NCBI GenBank assembly: GCA_903849835.1
Contig: CAINKA010000036.1
Span: 1 to 5,412, forward strand
Length of the DNA: 5,412 nt
From: an uncultured Alphaproteobacteria bacterium
GTDB taxonomy: Bacteria; Pseudomonadota; Alphaproteobacteria; Rickettsiales; UBA1997
Reading direction: 5' to 3'
Positions 4,627 to 5,412 of the stretch are shown in pieces; position 1 is the first letter of the stretch, and the number at the start of each line of letters is the position of its first letter. Position numbers and translations under genes: made by a program. Under the pieces are notes generated by a model. That model was given only the letters and a program-made list of their open reading frames with translations, was not told where the DNA came from and made no database searches.

Positions 4627-5412
4627 GACGAATCGAAAAAAAATTTCAAGAATTGCACGACAAAAAAAAATGCGCATTCGTTGCTTATATTTGCGCCGGC
4701 GATCCAGATTATAAAACTTCTCTTGCACTGCTTAAAGCCATGCCATCAGCGGGTGTAGACATTATCGAACTTGGCGTGCCATTTCTTGATCCAGCCGGAG
4801 ATGGACCAATCATCGAAACCGCCGCAAAGCGCGCTATTTCTGGTGGCATGAGCCTTAAAAAAACTTTAGCAATGGCGAAAGAATTCCGAAAAACAGATCA
4901 AAAAACGCCGCTAATTTTTATGAGCTACTACAACCCAATTTTAAAATTTGGAGTTGCTGATTTTTTTACGGAAGCAGCAAAATCAGGAGTCGATGGGGCT
5001 TTAATTGTTGATTTACCTCTCGAAGAAAATGAGGAGATCTCCGCTGCAGTAAAAAAATCTTCACTAGATTTAATTGGCTTAATAGCACCAACAACAAATC
5101 AAAATCGCGCCAAAAAAATCGCAGAAAAAAGCAGTGGATTTTTATATTTAATTTCAATGCTTGGAATCACCGGAACCAAGTCAGCAAAGGTTTCGGAGAA
5201 TAAAAAAAACTTACAAAATTTACGCCAAGTTTCTAACTCAAAAATTGTAATTGGATTTGGAATTCAAACTCCAGATCAAGCGAGAGAATTTTCTAAAATA
5301 GGTGTAGACGGCGTGGTTGTTGGCTCCGCGATAGTTAAAGAAATTGATAAAAATTTTTCTGAAAAAAAATCTTCAGCAGAAATTGTTGCTGCAGCAGTAA
5401 AAAAACTTCATG
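4623..5412 (+). CDS. trpA: tryptophan synthase alpha chain (3' end cut by window)
   Basis: TrpA cleaves indole-3-glycerol phosphate to indole and glyceraldehyde 3-phosphate; indole passes through a tunnel to TrpB. The frame opens with GTG in a GTGA overlap with the trpB stop and stays open for 263 codons to the window end. E. coli TrpA has 268 residues, so only a few are missing. With GTG as residue 1, key residues match E. coli numbering without gaps: catalytic E49 and D60, Y102, D130, Y175, G181, T183, GFG (211-213) and GS (234-235). This strongly supports the chosen start. The active-site loop reads ELGVPFLDPAGDGPIIE rather than the common FSDPxADGPxIQ form, so residues 55, 58, 59, 63 and 65 differ while D56, P57, D60, G61 and P62 are kept. 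Residue 179, arginine in E. coli, is methionine here. The fold is an (alpha/beta)8 barrel. The last base of the window begins an incomplete codon. Confidence 0.96.
   Translation, partial: MRRIEKKFQELHDKKKCAFVAYICAGDPDYKTSLALLKAMPSAGVDIIELGVPFLDPAGDGPIIETAAKRAISGGMSLKKTLAMAKEFRKTDQKTPLIFMSYYNPILKFGVADFFTEAAKSGVDGALIVDLPLEENEEISAAVKKSSLDLIGLIAPTTNQNRAKKIAEKSSGFLYLISMLGITGTKSAKVSENKKNLQNLRQVSNSKIVIGFGIQTPDQAREFSKIGVDGVVVGSAIVKEIDKNFSEKKSSAEIVAAAVKKLH

Noticed and set aside
3980..5157. Minus-strand frames at 3980-4174, 4522-4728 and 4966-5157
   Set aside because: They are antisense to trpB and trpA. The Phe- and Leu-rich stretches arise from the reverse complement of A-rich codons.
1..5412. CRISPR array, tRNA, rRNA, IS element or defence system
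   Set aside because: No spaced long direct repeats, cloverleaf-like sequence, transposase or defence-type protein is visible. Nearly all the sequence is filled by six housekeeping genes.

Overview
This window looks like a piece of an AT-leaning alphaproteobacterial chromosome. It carries housekeeping genes only: purine biosynthesis, the head of the division and cell wall (dcw) cluster, and the end of the tryptophan pathway. The alphaproteobacterial assignment is inferred from protein signatures: MraZ beginning MALFLSAFTNKIDAKGRVSVP, RsmH with DGTFGAGGYS and NPRARSARMR, and FtsL with EWVYLTRPERL. A-rich codon choice and tight or overlapping gene ends suggest a compact genome. The presence of purD, trpB and trpA argues against extreme metabolic reduction.

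Layout: positions 1-116 hold no supportable gene, but contain a possible extended -10 promoter and a heptamer tandem repeat in the purD leader. purD (117-1406, +) runs into ftsL (1403-1789, -), and the two stop codons overlap tail to tail. On the minus strand, read right to left, lie mraZ (2822-3271), rsmH (1881-2825) and ftsL (1403-1789). This is the canonical first part of a dcw operon, but it ends after ftsL, so ftsI and the mur genes are not next in line. A 161-bp divergent region (3272-3432) separates mraZ from trpB. It holds six TGG-type direct repeats at about 10-bp spacing that look like a MraZ operator, plus a good sigma70-type promoter facing mraZ. trpB (3433-4626, +) and trpA (from 4623, +, cut by the window end) overlap by four bases and together encode tryptophan synthase.

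The most unusual structure is between rsmH and ftsL (1797-1963). The last ~50 bases of rsmH, which form a near-perfect palindrome, appear twice in tandem. The downstream copy ends ARMRVAVKL-stop, against ARMRVAIRI-stop in the real gene, and carries a 33-base insertion exactly at the palindrome apex. The 8-bp stem arms of the two copies differ at two positions, and both differences are matched on the opposite arm. A further hairpin in rsmH directly abuts the first palindrome, so three hairpins stand in a row before ftsL. I see no new protein system here. This repeat structure and the MraZ-type operator are the parts worth following up.
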